A DNA stretch of 7,663 bases from Chloroflexota bacterium. Its GTDB lineage: Bacteria > Chloroflexota > UBA11872 > VXNJ01. Below the pieces are notes generated by a model. It made no database searches and was not told the origin of the DNA. It saw only the letters and a program-made list of their open reading frames with translations. The stretch is from assembly GCA_026708165.1 (NCBI GenBank), contig JAPOVO010000269.1:1-7663 (forward strand), given 5' to 3'. Of this stretch, positions 1-6,587 are shown piece by piece (within the stretch, counting starts at the first letter, position 1; every line of letters begins with the position of its first letter). The translations under genes and the position numbers were made by a program.

Positions 1-1
1 C

Positions 2-1081
2 GGCCGCGAGAACGTTGACGGCGTACGGGTCGCCCGAATCTATTCGCGCTATCCGGAGAGATTCCGCAACTACCTCGGTGTGTTCAACCCCCGCACACTT
101 TCGCAAGTCGGCAAGGAGCTTGAACGATTCCAACCCGACGTAGTTCACGCGCACAATATCCACCATCACCTTTCTTTCGGTTCTCTGCGCGTTGCCGCCC
201 GGACAGGTGCCCCGGTGGTACTAACGTCGCACGATTTCCTCCTTTTCTGCTGCGACCGACTTCCTTGCACGCCGGAGCCATCCGACTTCATACCTCGCTG
301 GGCCGGCTGCGCGAGATGCCAGCGATTGCGATTCAATCCGGTCCGCCGAATGCTGATCCGCAGGATCGTTCGGTCCACCGTCACCGAGATTCTGGCGATC
401 AGCGACCTCATGCGGCGCGCCCTTAGACTTAACGGTTTCGAACGCGTCGTTACGATTCATAACGGCATACCTCTGGACGATTGGCCCCCCGCAGGCCATT
501 CGACCCGCGAATCGGGCGACCAATCCGCCGGGCGCCCGGTGGTCCTTCTGCCCGGACGGCTGACAGCCTTCAAGGGTACAGAGGCGCTGCTTGAAGCAGT
601 TTCGCGGCTTGATCCTGCGAACCGACCGGACGTCGTATTCGCCGGCGACAACCCGCGCTACGAACCGGCGCTGTTAGCCTATGCCCACAAACTTGGGCTG
701 CGGGACAGCGTGGAGATTACGGGATGGATGGACCAGGCCGCGCTTCGCAATGCGGTATCGAACGCCGACGTTGTCGTCACACCGTCAACCTATGCCGACC
801 CCTTCAATCTCGGCAACATCGAGGCAATGAGTTCAGCGCGTCCGGTTGTCGCCAGCTCGCTGGGAGGCGGACCTGAAATCGTGGTCGACGGCGAAACAGG
901 CTACCTCGTCAATCCGGCCGATTCGGAAGCGTTCGCCGCGAGGCTGGGCGCACTCCTAAGAGACTCCGCGTTGCGAAAGCGGTTCGGCCTGTCCGGCCGC
1001 AGTCGCGTAGAAGAGCGCTTTACGCTAGCGCGCCAGGCCCACCTGACGATGGAGTCCTATCTGCGAGCCGTCGCTGCTTGA
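2..1081 (+). CDS. GT4-family glycosyltransferase, N-terminus outside the window
   Basis: Retaining glycosyltransferase of the GT-B fold, GT4 family, expected to add a sugar from a nucleotide-sugar donor to a lipid-linked polysaccharide precursor in the cytoplasm. The frame is open from base 2. The residues before the GTG at 80 already read as GT4 sequence, so the true start lies upstream and that GTG is internal. Counting from the GTG, an HAHN motif sits at 23-26, typical of the N-terminal domain. The nucleotide-binding domain starts near a GRLTAFKG motif and ends with GGGPEIV and GETGYLV. The EX7E donor-site motif is present with Asp240 in place of the first Glu, followed by Glu248. Five cysteines (57, 58, 63, 77, 80) form a cluster after the SHDF motif, a pattern seen in a subset of GT4 enzymes. 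Its stop overlaps the next start by 4 bases. Donor and acceptor cannot be read from sequence. Confidence 0.93.
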   Translation, partial: GRENVDGVRVARIYSRYPERFRNYLGVFNPRTLSQVGKELERFQPDVVHAHNIHHHLSFGSLRVAARTGAPVVLTSHDFLLFCCDRLPCTPEPSDFIPRWAGCARCQRLRFNPVRRMLIRRIVRSTVTEILAISDLMRRALRLNGFERVVTIHNGIPLDDWPPAGHSTRESGDQSAGRPVVLLPGRLTAFKGTEALLEAVSRLDPANRPDVVFAGDNPRYEPALLAYAHKLGLRDSVEITGWMDQAALRNAVSNADVVVTPSTYADPFNLGNIEAMSSARPVVASSLGGGPEIVVDGETGYLVNPADSEAFAARLGALLRDSALRKRFGLSGRSRVEERFTLARQAHLTMESYLRAVAA

Positions 1082-3201
1082 GCCGGTCAAGACCCCGAAT
1101 CCTGCACGTCATTACGTCGCTCGCTGTGGGCGGAGCACAGCAGCACCTGCTTACCCTCCTGAACGGCCTCAAGGATCGTTACCAAATGGACGTCGTCTAT
1201 TTCAAAGACTCCGACCTGGCCCCGCAGGTCGCAAGCGTCGCAGAGCGTCTCCACCAGTTTCGGCTCGGCCGTTTTCCATCGCCGCTTGAGTTGGGGCGGT
1301 TTGTAAATCACGTAAGAGCGGGAAAATACGCGGTCGTGCACACTCATCTGCTCAAGGCGGACGCGTGGGGAACGCTGGCTGGTCGACTGGGTGGGGCACC
1401 GGTGATCGTCAGCTCGAAGCACAACTGCGAGGAAGCTCTTAAGAACTCCGCCTACGGTCATATCCACGGAGCGTTGACGCGATTCACCACCGTAGTAATC
1501 GCAGTATCGTCATCAGTAGCGGAATATATTGCGACAACCGGCCGCGTGGAAGGACCCAAGATCGTAGTAGTTCACTATGGAATAGAGGACATTGATCAAC
1601 CGTCCGGCAGACCAGCCGACCGGATACGAGCGAATCTGGGTCTGGATCCGTACTCGCCGCTGGCCCTCTGCGCCGCCCGGCTCGATCCGCAGAAAGACCA
1701 CCAGACTTTGCTGCGGGCATGGAAGCTCGTCGTCGAGCGTGCGCCATCAGCGCGGCTCTTGCTAGTCGGGGATACCCAACTTGGCGGGAACGCCTACGTT
1801 GACGGACTTAAGCGACTCGCCGAGGTGCTTGGAATCGCCGACGCGATAGTCTTTTCCGGAGTCCGCGAGGATGTTAGCGACCTCATGGCCGCATGCGACG
1901 TGTTCGTCCTGTCGTCCCGTTGGGAGGGACTCGGGCTCGTATTCCTCGAGGCTATGCGGGCAGGCCGACCGGTCGTGGCCACCAGGGTCGGAGGCATCCC
2001 GGAAGTTGTGATCGATAACGAGACGGGATATCTCGTCGACGTGGGCGATTCGGCGGCGCTGGCGTCACGCTTGATCGAAGTCTTCGAGGACCGGGAAACG
2101 GCCAAAACGATGGGCAAGCGAGGCCGTGAAAGGTTCGAGCATCGGTTCGCTGCCGATCAAATGTTGGGCAAGATATCTGCGCTGTATGCGAAGCTAATCG
2201 GCGAGACTTCCCCGGAGCGGAGTGCGACAAGTCGTGGCGGATACCAGTTGAAGCAGCCTGTAAGCATCGTTACCGGTGCGGCCGGCTTCCTCGGTTCGCA
2301 CCTTTCCGAGCGCTTGCTCAAAGACGGCCATACCGTTGTCGGCATCGACGGATTTACCGACAGCTACGACCCTGCCTTCAAGCGCCGCAATATCGAACCG
2401 CTCGTCGAACATCCGGACTTCCGCCTCATCGAAAGCGACTTGGTGGAAGTCGACCTGAAGAGCCTAATCCGGGACGCGGTTTTCGTTTTCCATATGGCCG
2501 CCCGAGCCGGGGTCCGGGGAGGGTGGGGCGCAATCTTCGACGCCTACGCCCACGACAATATCTTCGCTACTCAGCGCTTGCTGGAGGCGGCGCGTGAAGT
2601 GCCCGGTGTCAAGAAGATCGTGCTGGCGTCAACCTCATCGGTGTACGGTCGCAACCCACCGCTACCTACCCCCGAGTCCACACCGGCGCGCCCCGAATCC
2701 TACTACGCGATAACCAAGGTCGCCTGCGAAAAGCTGGCAGAGGCCTATCATTTCAACTTTGACGTGCCTGTCTCCTCATTGCGGTTCTACACGTTATACG
2801 GCCCCAGACAGCGTCCCGACATGGGATTTCACATCTTCATCAAGGCTCTGCTGGAAGATCGAGAAATAACCATTTACGACGACGGCGCCCAGACGCGAGA
2901 GGTTACATACGTGACCGACGCCGTTGAAGCCGTGGTGAGAGCGTCGAGGCTTCAGACACATGGGCAGGTGTTCAACATCGGCGGTGGTGTTCACAAGACT
3001 CTTAACGACTACCTTGCGGACATCGAGAGAATCACCAAACGAAGATTCCGCCGGAAGTCCTCTCCCCCCGTCAAGGGAGATCAGCGTCACAGTCGGGCGG
3101 ACATCACCGCAGCCCACCAGGCCATGGGCTGGTCGCCGACCTATCCACTAGAGCAAGGCATTCGGGAACAGCTTCGCTGGATCGAGTCGGAGCTTTCTTG
3201 A
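1078..3201 (+). CDS. Fused GT4 glycosyltransferase and NAD-dependent sugar-nucleotide epimerase
   Basis: Two complete enzymes in one 707-codon frame. Residues 1 to about 375 are a GT4 glycosyltransferase: GGAQQHL near the N-terminus, HTH at 88-90, GRP and GGIPEV motifs, and an intact EX7E pair at Glu283 and Glu291. Residues about 392-707 are an extended short-chain dehydrogenase: the NAD-binding GxxGxxG at 400-406, an acidic GID after the second strand, an SSVYG segment, catalytic Tyr543-x3-Lys547, and a YGPRQRPDMGFH block. The GIDGFTDSYDP segment and that block resemble UDP-glucuronate/UDP-glucose 4-epimerases more than 4,6-dehydratases, but the substrate is unproven. A linker of roughly 15-20 residues rich in Ser, Arg and Gly joins the halves with no stop codon. 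The start is the TTG whose TTGA overlaps the previous stop; no good Shine-Dalgarno precedes it, so coupling is likely. The fusion may channel the epimerised donor to the transferase; that is inference. Confidence 0.9.
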   Translation: MSRSRPRILHVITSLAVGGAQQHLLTLLNGLKDRYQMDVVYFKDSDLAPQVASVAERLHQFRLGRFPSPLELGRFVNHVRAGKYAVVHTHLLKADAWGTLAGRLGGAPVIVSSKHNCEEALKNSAYGHIHGALTRFTTVVIAVSSSVAEYIATTGRVEGPKIVVVHYGIEDIDQPSGRPADRIRANLGLDPYSPLALCAARLDPQKDHQTLLRAWKLVVERAPSARLLLVGDTQLGGNAYVDGLKRLAEVLGIADAIVFSGVREDVSDLMAACDVFVLSSRWEGLGLVFLEAMRAGRPVVATRVGGIPEVVIDNETGYLVDVGDSAALASRLIEVFEDRETAKTMGKRGRERFEHRFAADQMLGKISALYAKLIGETSPERSATSRGGYQLKQPVSIVTGAAGFLGSHLSERLLKDGHTVVGIDGFTDSYDPAFKRRNIEPLVEHPDFRLIESDLVEVDLKSLIRDAVFVFHMAARAGVRGGWGAIFDAYAHDNIFATQRLLEAAREVPGVKKIVLASTSSVYGRNPPLPTPESTPARPESYYAITKVACEKLAEAYHFNFDVPVSSLRFYTLYGPRQRPDMGFHIFIKALLEDREITIYDDGAQTREVTYVTDAVEAVVRASRLQTHGQVFNIGGGVHKTLNDYLADIERITKRRFRRKSSPPVKGDQRHSRADITAAHQAMGWSPTYPLEQGIREQLRWIESELS
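2236..2250 (+). promoter_or_regulatory. Possible internal translation start for the epimerase half
   Basis: An in-frame TTG at 2248-2250 (codon 391 of the fused gene) is followed at once by Lys-Gln-Pro and the first strand of the epimerase Rossmann fold, where a stand-alone epimerase would begin. A GGCGGA at 2236-2241 lies 6 bases upstream and could act as a weak ribosome binding site. TTG starts are used by other genes here, so a separate epimerase polypeptide may be made besides the fused one. The alternative is that this is a fossil start left by fusion of two genes. Confidence 0.3.
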
Positions 3202-3216
3202 CGCTCGACCGCGGCC

Positions 3217-3222
3217 GGAGGT
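3217..3222 (+). promoter_or_regulatory. Strong Shine-Dalgarno deciding a TTG start
   Basis: GGAGGT lies 7 bases before the TTG at 3230. It is the best ribosome binding site in the polysaccharide operon and supports TTG as the real start of the third glycosyltransferase. It sits in the 28-base gap after the fused gene, so this gene can initiate independently. Confidence 0.75.
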
Positions 3223-3229
3223 CAGGCGG

Positions 3230-4384
3230 TTGAAGCGAATCCGGGTCCTGCAAATCCTCGAAGCCACGATCGGCGGCACCAAGCGCCATCTTTTGGACTT
3301 GTGCTCGAGTCTCGATCAGGCGGAGTTCGACGTCCACATAGCCTGTCCCCAAATCCGTTCCGAGGCTCGCGGCGATACCTCCTTTGTGGCGGACATGAAG
3401 CGGGCCGGCGTGCCGGTCCACGTGGTGCCCATGGTCCGCAGAATCGATCCGCTGCGCGACGCTCGCGGGCTGGCATCCCTCGCGAACCTGATCCGCCGCG
3501 GCCGCTTCGACATAGTGCATGCGCATAGCTCAAAGGCCGGATTTCTGGGAAGGTTCGCGGCATTGGCCGACCCCAAAGTGCGAGTCATTTATTCGCCACA
3601 TGGTTTTTACTACCTCAACTTCAACGATCCCATTCGCTTCCACCTCTTCAGACTCACCGAGAGAATCCATAGGGCTCGCACCGACCGGATGATTGCCCTG
3701 TCAACCGGCGAGCACCGAAAGGCTGTCGACGACGGGCTGATTGACCCCGCCCGAGCCGCGCTTGTCGAGAATGGCATAGACCACGCCAGGTCCCTCAGCC
3801 GCGCCCAAGCTCGGTCACGCCTCACCATTCCGCAGGACGCCATAGTGGTGGGCACGATTTCGCGATTCACGCCCCAGAAGGCTCCGCTTGACCTCGTCAC
3901 CGTCGCGCGCGAACTTGCCGCCACGCATCCCGATCTTGTATTCGCCTGGCTCTCGGACGGCGAAATGCGGCCTCAGGTCGAAGCGGCGATCAAGCGGCAC
4001 CGCCTTCAAAATAACGTGGTTCTCACCGGACACGTTGAAGGAGCCAGAGAGCTAATCCCGGCCTTTGACGTGTTTGTTCTCGCTTCAATATGGGAGGGAC
4101 TGCCGTATACCATAATGGAGGCCATGGATGCTGGGGTTCCAATCGTTGCCACCGACGTTGTCGGGACTCAAGATGTCATCGACGACGGTAGAACCGGCTT
4201 TCTGGTCCCGCCAGGACGGCCGCGCGAAATCGCCGTGCGTATTCGGCACTTGTTGACACACAAGGCTGAGGCGGCCAAGATCGCAGAGGCGGCGCGGGCA
4301 GACGTTTCCACGAGATTTAGTCTGTCGGAAATGGTGAGGAGAATCTCAACGCTTTACCGGGAAGTCGCGGGGAGCACCTGCTAG
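3230..4384 (+). CDS. GT4-family glycosyltransferase (GGTKRHL type)
   Basis: A full-length 384-residue cytoplasmic GT-B glycosyltransferase. The N-terminal domain has an LEATIGGTKRHLLDL stretch, HAHS at 97-100, then SKAGFLGR and a YSPHGFYY segment. This combination marks a common subgroup of GT4 enzymes in capsule and exopolysaccharide clusters. The C-terminal domain shows ISRFTPQKAP, GHVEGARELI and the donor-site EX7E pair Glu289 and Glu297, all intact, then GTQDVI and GRTGFLVPPG. No signal peptide or membrane segment is visible. The start is TTG, supported by a GGAGGT seven bases upstream and by the usual N-terminal start of the family. Its TAG stop shares one base with the GTG of the sugar-phosphate transferase gene, so the two are probably translated together. 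The linkage formed and the sugars used cannot be inferred. Confidence 0.93.
   Translation: MKRIRVLQILEATIGGTKRHLLDLCSSLDQAEFDVHIACPQIRSEARGDTSFVADMKRAGVPVHVVPMVRRIDPLRDARGLASLANLIRRGRFDIVHAHSSKAGFLGRFAALADPKVRVIYSPHGFYYLNFNDPIRFHLFRLTERIHRARTDRMIALSTGEHRKAVDDGLIDPARAALVENGIDHARSLSRAQARSRLTIPQDAIVVGTISRFTPQKAPLDLVTVARELAATHPDLVFAWLSDGEMRPQVEAAIKRHRLQNNVVLTGHVEGARELIPAFDVFVLASIWEGLPYTIMEAMDAGVPIVATDVVGTQDVIDDGRTGFLVPPGRPREIAVRIRHLLTHKAEAAKIAEAARADVSTRFSLSEMVRRISTLYREVAGSTC
4369..4374 (+). promoter_or_regulatory. Shine-Dalgarno for the sugar-phosphate transferase
   Basis: GGGGAG lies 9 bases before the GTG at 4384, inside the end of the preceding gene. It supports GTG as the start, with a 1-base stop/start overlap. 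Confidence 0.6.
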
Positions 4385-5775
4385 TGACCAGTCGTACCCG
4401 CCGAGTCACACTGCTCCTTTTCGCGGCCGACATCGTTCTAACCCTCGGTGCGCTCTATCTTGCCGATACACTCAGACACGAGCTTCCGTTTGGACTAGGC
4501 GACGGCGAGCATCTCGCCTGGATCTCTTGGCGCCACTATGTTGCCGTTGCTGTGATCTGGGCATTCCTTCTTTATGTCTTCAATGTCTACGAACCGCGTC
4601 GAATGTTCACCGTCGTGGACGAGATTCGAATGCTCGTTCCCGCGATTTCAGTCGCATTCGTCCTTCTCTTCACCTACTTCTTCCTGGCCAAAGTCGAGTA
4701 TCTTTCCCGCCTGCTTTTCGCGTATTTCTATGTGCTCAACCTCCTGCTGCTGGTAAATCTCCGTTGGGTGCTGCGGCTGGCGATGAGATCGAGCTTCGGC
4801 GTCGGACTGGCCCGGCGACTCGTGATCGCCGGCGCCGGACCGGTAGGCAGACAGGTAGCCGGTCTGCTGCAGAACCGGCCGTGGACCGGCTACAGCATCG
4901 TCGGTTTCCTCGATGACAACGTCGAACTGATCGGCAGGAAGGTCGACGGAATACCCGTTCTCGGCAAGTGCGACGAACTCGCCAAATTGATCGAGCATCG
5001 GCATGTCGCGGAAGTGATCGTCGCTTTGCCGTCGCGGTCGTACGAGCGGATACAGGAGATCGTAATGGTCTGTCAGAGCCTTCCCGTGAGAATCAGAGTG
5101 GTTCCGGATCTATTCAACATCGTCAGCGTCAGAGCGCGTGCCGAGGACCTGTGGGGTATTCCTCTGATAGGCATACGAGAGCCGGTAATAGCCGGCTTCG
5201 ACAGCTTGGTGAAACGCACATTTGATGTGGTCCTCGGGACCATCACCGCCGTAATTCTTGCTCCGGTGATGCTTCTGTGTGCACTTGCCCTGGCCGTTTC
5301 CGACGGCGGGCCGGTCCTGTTCCGCCAGCAGCGGGTCGGTGAAAACGGTCGACTGTTCTGGATCTACAAGTTCCGGACGATGCGAGCGCGAGGAAAGGGC
5401 AAGTCGGAGAAGGACGCCGAAGCCTACAAGAGAGCGGACGATCCTCGCATCACCACCGTAGGCAGGTTTCTGCGGCGCACGAGTCTCGACGAGCTTCCGC
5501 AGCTATGGAACGTTTTGCGCGGAGAAATGAGTCTCGTCGGGCCCCGCCCAGAACTGCCGTGGGTCGTCGAGAGATACGAGCCCTGGCAACGGCAGCGGCT
5601 TTCAGTGCCCCCTGGCATGACCGGATGGTGGCAGATTCAAGGACGCGGCGACCGGCCGCTCAAAGAAAACGTCGAATACGATCTGTTCTACATTCAGAAC
5701 TACTCGCCGCTGCTGGATATCACGATCCTCTGGAAGACAATATGGGTCGTCGTCACCGGCAAGGGGGCGTATTAG
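4384..5775 (+). CDS. Polyprenyl-phosphate sugar-1-phosphate transferase (WcaJ/WbaP-like)
   Basis: Membrane enzyme that transfers a sugar-1-phosphate, often glucose or galactose, from a UDP-sugar to undecaprenyl phosphate, the initiating step of polysaccharide repeat-unit assembly. The 463 residues show the usual layout: four hydrophobic segments at about 8-27, 52-69, 84-104 and 108-126; a soluble Rossmann-like domain with GAGPVG at 150-155 and a GFLDDN motif; a fifth hydrophobic segment at about 280-301; then the bacterial sugar transferase domain. That domain has FRQQRVG, YKFRTM, the catalytic Asp369-Glu370 in [21 protein letters not shown], and PGMTGWWQI. Length is normal for the large class. 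The GTG start has a GGGGAG nine bases upstream. It is the last gene of the operon, overlapping the preceding glycosyltransferase by one base and followed by a convergent nrdR. Sugar specificity is not readable from sequence. Confidence 0.95.
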   Translation: MTSRTRRVTLLLFAADIVLTLGALYLADTLRHELPFGLGDGEHLAWISWRHYVAVAVIWAFLLYVFNVYEPRRMFTVVDEIRMLVPAISVAFVLLFTYFFLAKVEYLSRLLFAYFYVLNLLLLVNLRWVLRLAMRSSFGVGLARRLVIAGAGPVGRQVAGLLQNRPWTGYSIVGFLDDNVELIGRKVDGIPVLGKCDELAKLIEHRHVAEVIVALPSRSYERIQEIVMVCQSLPVRIRVVPDLFNIVSVRARAEDLWGIPLIGIREPVIAGFDSLVKRTFDVVLGTITAVILAPVMLLCALALAVSDGGPVLFRQQRVGENGRLFWIYKFRTMRARGKGKSEKDAEAYKRADDPRITTVGRFLRRTSLDELPQLWNVLRGEMSLVGPRPELPWVVERYEPWQRQRLSVPPGMTGWWQIQGRGDRPLKENVEYDLFYIQNYSPLLDITILWKTIWVVVTGKGAY

Positions 5776-5791
5776 CCGCCGACCGGCTAAT
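5771..5791 (+). terminator. Stem-loop over the operon's last stop codon, possible terminator
   Basis: ATTAGCCG (5771-5778) and CGGCTAAT (5784-5791) are perfect reverse complements separated by a 5-base loop, CCGAC, and a U-G pair could extend the stem by one. The TAG stop of the transferase gene lies in the left arm. No T-run follows on either strand, so it is not a classic intrinsic terminator. It may be a U-less terminator or an RNA 3'-end stabiliser, possibly serving both convergent genes. Confidence 0.4.
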
Positions 5792-5824
5792 GGATCCGGC
5801 GGACTCTGTCAGCGTTGCGAGATT

Positions 5825-5836
5825 AACCGGCCGGTT
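5825..5836. repeat. 12-bp perfect palindrome AACCGGCCGGTT
   Basis: A perfect palindrome in the convergent gap; its last base is the first base of the nrdR stop codon as read on the + strand. As a hairpin it gives only a 4-bp stem with a GGCC loop, so a strong RNA structure is unlikely. It could be a protein-binding site or chance in GC-rich sequence. Confidence 0.3.
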
Positions 5837-6465
5837 TATTGGTCGGGAATCAGCCTGGGTTGAACATCCTCAAGCGCCCGGGTTTCACGATATTTCTTAA
5901 GCTCGCCGATCATTCGCGCCATGCTGTCGACATCCTCAAACCGGCGGTAGACCGACGCGAACCTTACGTAGGCGACGTCATCCAGCTTCCTTAGCTCTTC
6001 CATCGCCATGTCGCCTATCCGCCGGGCGGGAACTTCCGAGAGACCCGATTCGAGCAGACTGCTGGATATCGCGTCTACCACCGCCTCCATCTGTCGTGCC
6101 GAAACCGGCCGATTGAGGCAAGCCAGGCGTACCCCCTCGAAGATCTTCGTTCTGTTGAATTCCTCACGCTGGCCGTTTCTCTTGATGACCAGCAGCTTGT
6201 CCATGTCGGGGCGCTCCGAGGTGCTGAATCGATTGCCGCAACCAAGGCACTCGCGCACTCTTCGCACGCCGCTCTTGAGCTGCTCGATGGCCACGATCCG
6301 GGATTCGATGGTCTCGCAACGGGCGCACGTGAATTGCTCCAGCCGCTCGTAGGTCGTAAAGCGGCGGCCGCAATCGTTGCATTCGCGCCGCCGCCGGACG
6401 CTTTCCACGTTCTCGCGGCTATCGGTGACTTTGAGGTCGCCTCCGCCACAATCAGGGCATCGCAA
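5836..6465 (-). CDS. nrdR: NrdR-type transcriptional regulator with duplicated zinc ribbon
   Basis: NrdR is the nucleotide-sensing repressor of ribonucleotide reductase genes; its zinc ribbon binds DNA (NrdR boxes) and its ATP-cone senses ATP/dATP. This protein has 209 residues, against about 150-180 in the family. Ribbon 1 has Cys3, Cys6, Cys29 and Cys32, with the diagnostic TDSR and a VRRRREC..CGRRFTTYER end. Ribbon 2 repeats the layout 44 residues later: Cys47, Cys50, Cys73 and Cys76, ending VRRVREC..CGNRFSTSER. The ATP-cone follows at about 91-180, starting VIKRNGQREEF and including NRPVSA, the EVPARRIGDMAMEEL block and DDVAYVRFASVYR. A charged tail of about 28 residues ends it. The start must be the TTG at 6465: an in-frame TGA lies two codons upstream, and M-R-C-P-x-C is the normal NrdR N-terminus. 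Only a weak GAAGAG precedes it. It is divergent from endonuclease V. No RNR gene or clear NrdR box is present in the window, so its targets are unseen. Confidence 0.95.
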   Translation of the reverse strand: MRCPDCGGGDLKVTDSRENVESVRRRRECNDCGRRFTTYERLEQFTCARCETIESRIVAIEQLKSGVRRVRECLGCGNRFSTSERPDMDKLLVIKRNGQREEFNRTKIFEGVRLACLNRPVSARQMEAVVDAISSSLLESGLSEVPARRIGDMAMEELRKLDDVAYVRFASVYRRFEDVDSMARMIGELKKYRETRALEDVQPRLIPDQ

Positions 6466-6468
6466 GGG

Positions 6469-6531
6469 TCATGCTCTTCTTTTCGTTCGCCGTTCGACGC
6501 GGAAACGCGCTTCGAATTGGGAGAATATCAC
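6469..6531 (-). CDS. Possible 20-residue leader peptide upstream of nrdR
   Basis: A GTG at 6531-6529 opens a 20-codon ORF ending at a TGA (6471-6469). The predicted peptide begins MIFSQFEARF and is rich in Arg and Lys in its second half. Its ribosome binding site is near ideal, while nrdR itself has only a weak one. The TGA is one codon before the TTG of nrdR and in the same frame, an arrangement that fits termination-reinitiation coupling or a regulatory leader. No homologue is recognised. Short ORFs like this arise by chance, and the DNA could be just 5' leader. Confidence 0.3.
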   Translation of the reverse strand: MIFSQFEARFRVERRTKRRA

Positions 6532-6538
6532 GCCTGTT

Positions 6539-6546
6539 CCCCTCCT
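6539..6546 (-). promoter_or_regulatory. Shine-Dalgarno-like AGGAGGGG in the nrdR leader
   Basis: Read on the - strand, AGGAGGGG stands 7 bases before the GTG of the small leader ORF and about 73 bases before the TTG of nrdR. It is too far away to serve nrdR directly and is well placed for the leader ORF. Confidence 0.4.
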
Positions 6547-6554
6547 ACAGTCTC

Positions 6555-6576
6555 GCCGCATACAGCCATGTGCGGC
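6555..6576 (+). promoter_or_regulatory. Stem-loop just upstream of the endonuclease V start
   Basis: GCCGCATA (6555-6562) pairs with TGTGCGGC (6569-6576), 8 pairs including one G-U, around a 6-base loop, CAGCCA. It ends 11 bases before the chosen ATG. AAAA follows it on the + strand, so it is not an intrinsic terminator for + transcripts, and on the - strand the T-run comes before it. It could be a leader-RNA structure that affects translation of the endonuclease gene, or an operator dyad in the divergent region. The 122-base divergent region shows no clean -35/-10 pair on either strand. Confidence 0.3.
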
Positions 6577-6587
6577 AAAATCTAGCG

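Noticed and set aside
80..82. GTG at 80 as the true start of the first glycosyltransferase
   Set aside because: The frame is open to the left edge and the upstream codons encode plausible GT4 N-terminal sequence, so the gene is cut by the window.
3207..3223. Hairpin GACC...GGTC masking the Shine-Dalgarno before 3230
   Set aside because: The stem is only 4 bp with a 9-base loop; expected by chance in GC-rich sequence.
2794..3563. Long - strand reading frames antisense to the epimerase and third glycosyltransferase
   Set aside because: Typical shadows of GC-rich coding DNA; Arg/Pro/Ser-rich translations without domain features or start signals.
1921..4101. Repeat TGGGAGGGACT found at 1921 and 4091
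   Set aside because: Both copies encode the conserved Trp-Glu-Gly-Leu of the GT4 donor site; shared protein motif, not a DNA repeat element.
5776..5835. Intrinsic terminator with U-tract between the convergent genes
   Set aside because: No T-run follows any stem on either strand; only the U-less stem-loop at 5771-5791 is left as a candidate.
5505..5900. A 131-codon + strand reading frame across the convergent gap
   Set aside because: It lies in another frame over the end of the sugar transferase domain and antisense to nrdR, both of which are certain genes; no recognisable protein features.
6469..6471. Readthrough or recoding of the TGA to give an N-terminally extended NrdR
   Set aside because: NrdR proteins begin with the M-R-C-P-x-C ribbon, which starts right at the TTG; nothing such as a recoding structure supports readthrough.
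6471..6587. N-terminal extension of endonuclease V starting at the ATG at 6471
   Set aside because: The 39 extra residues do not resemble the family, the usual length is reached from 6588, and the extension would fill the divergent regulatory region.
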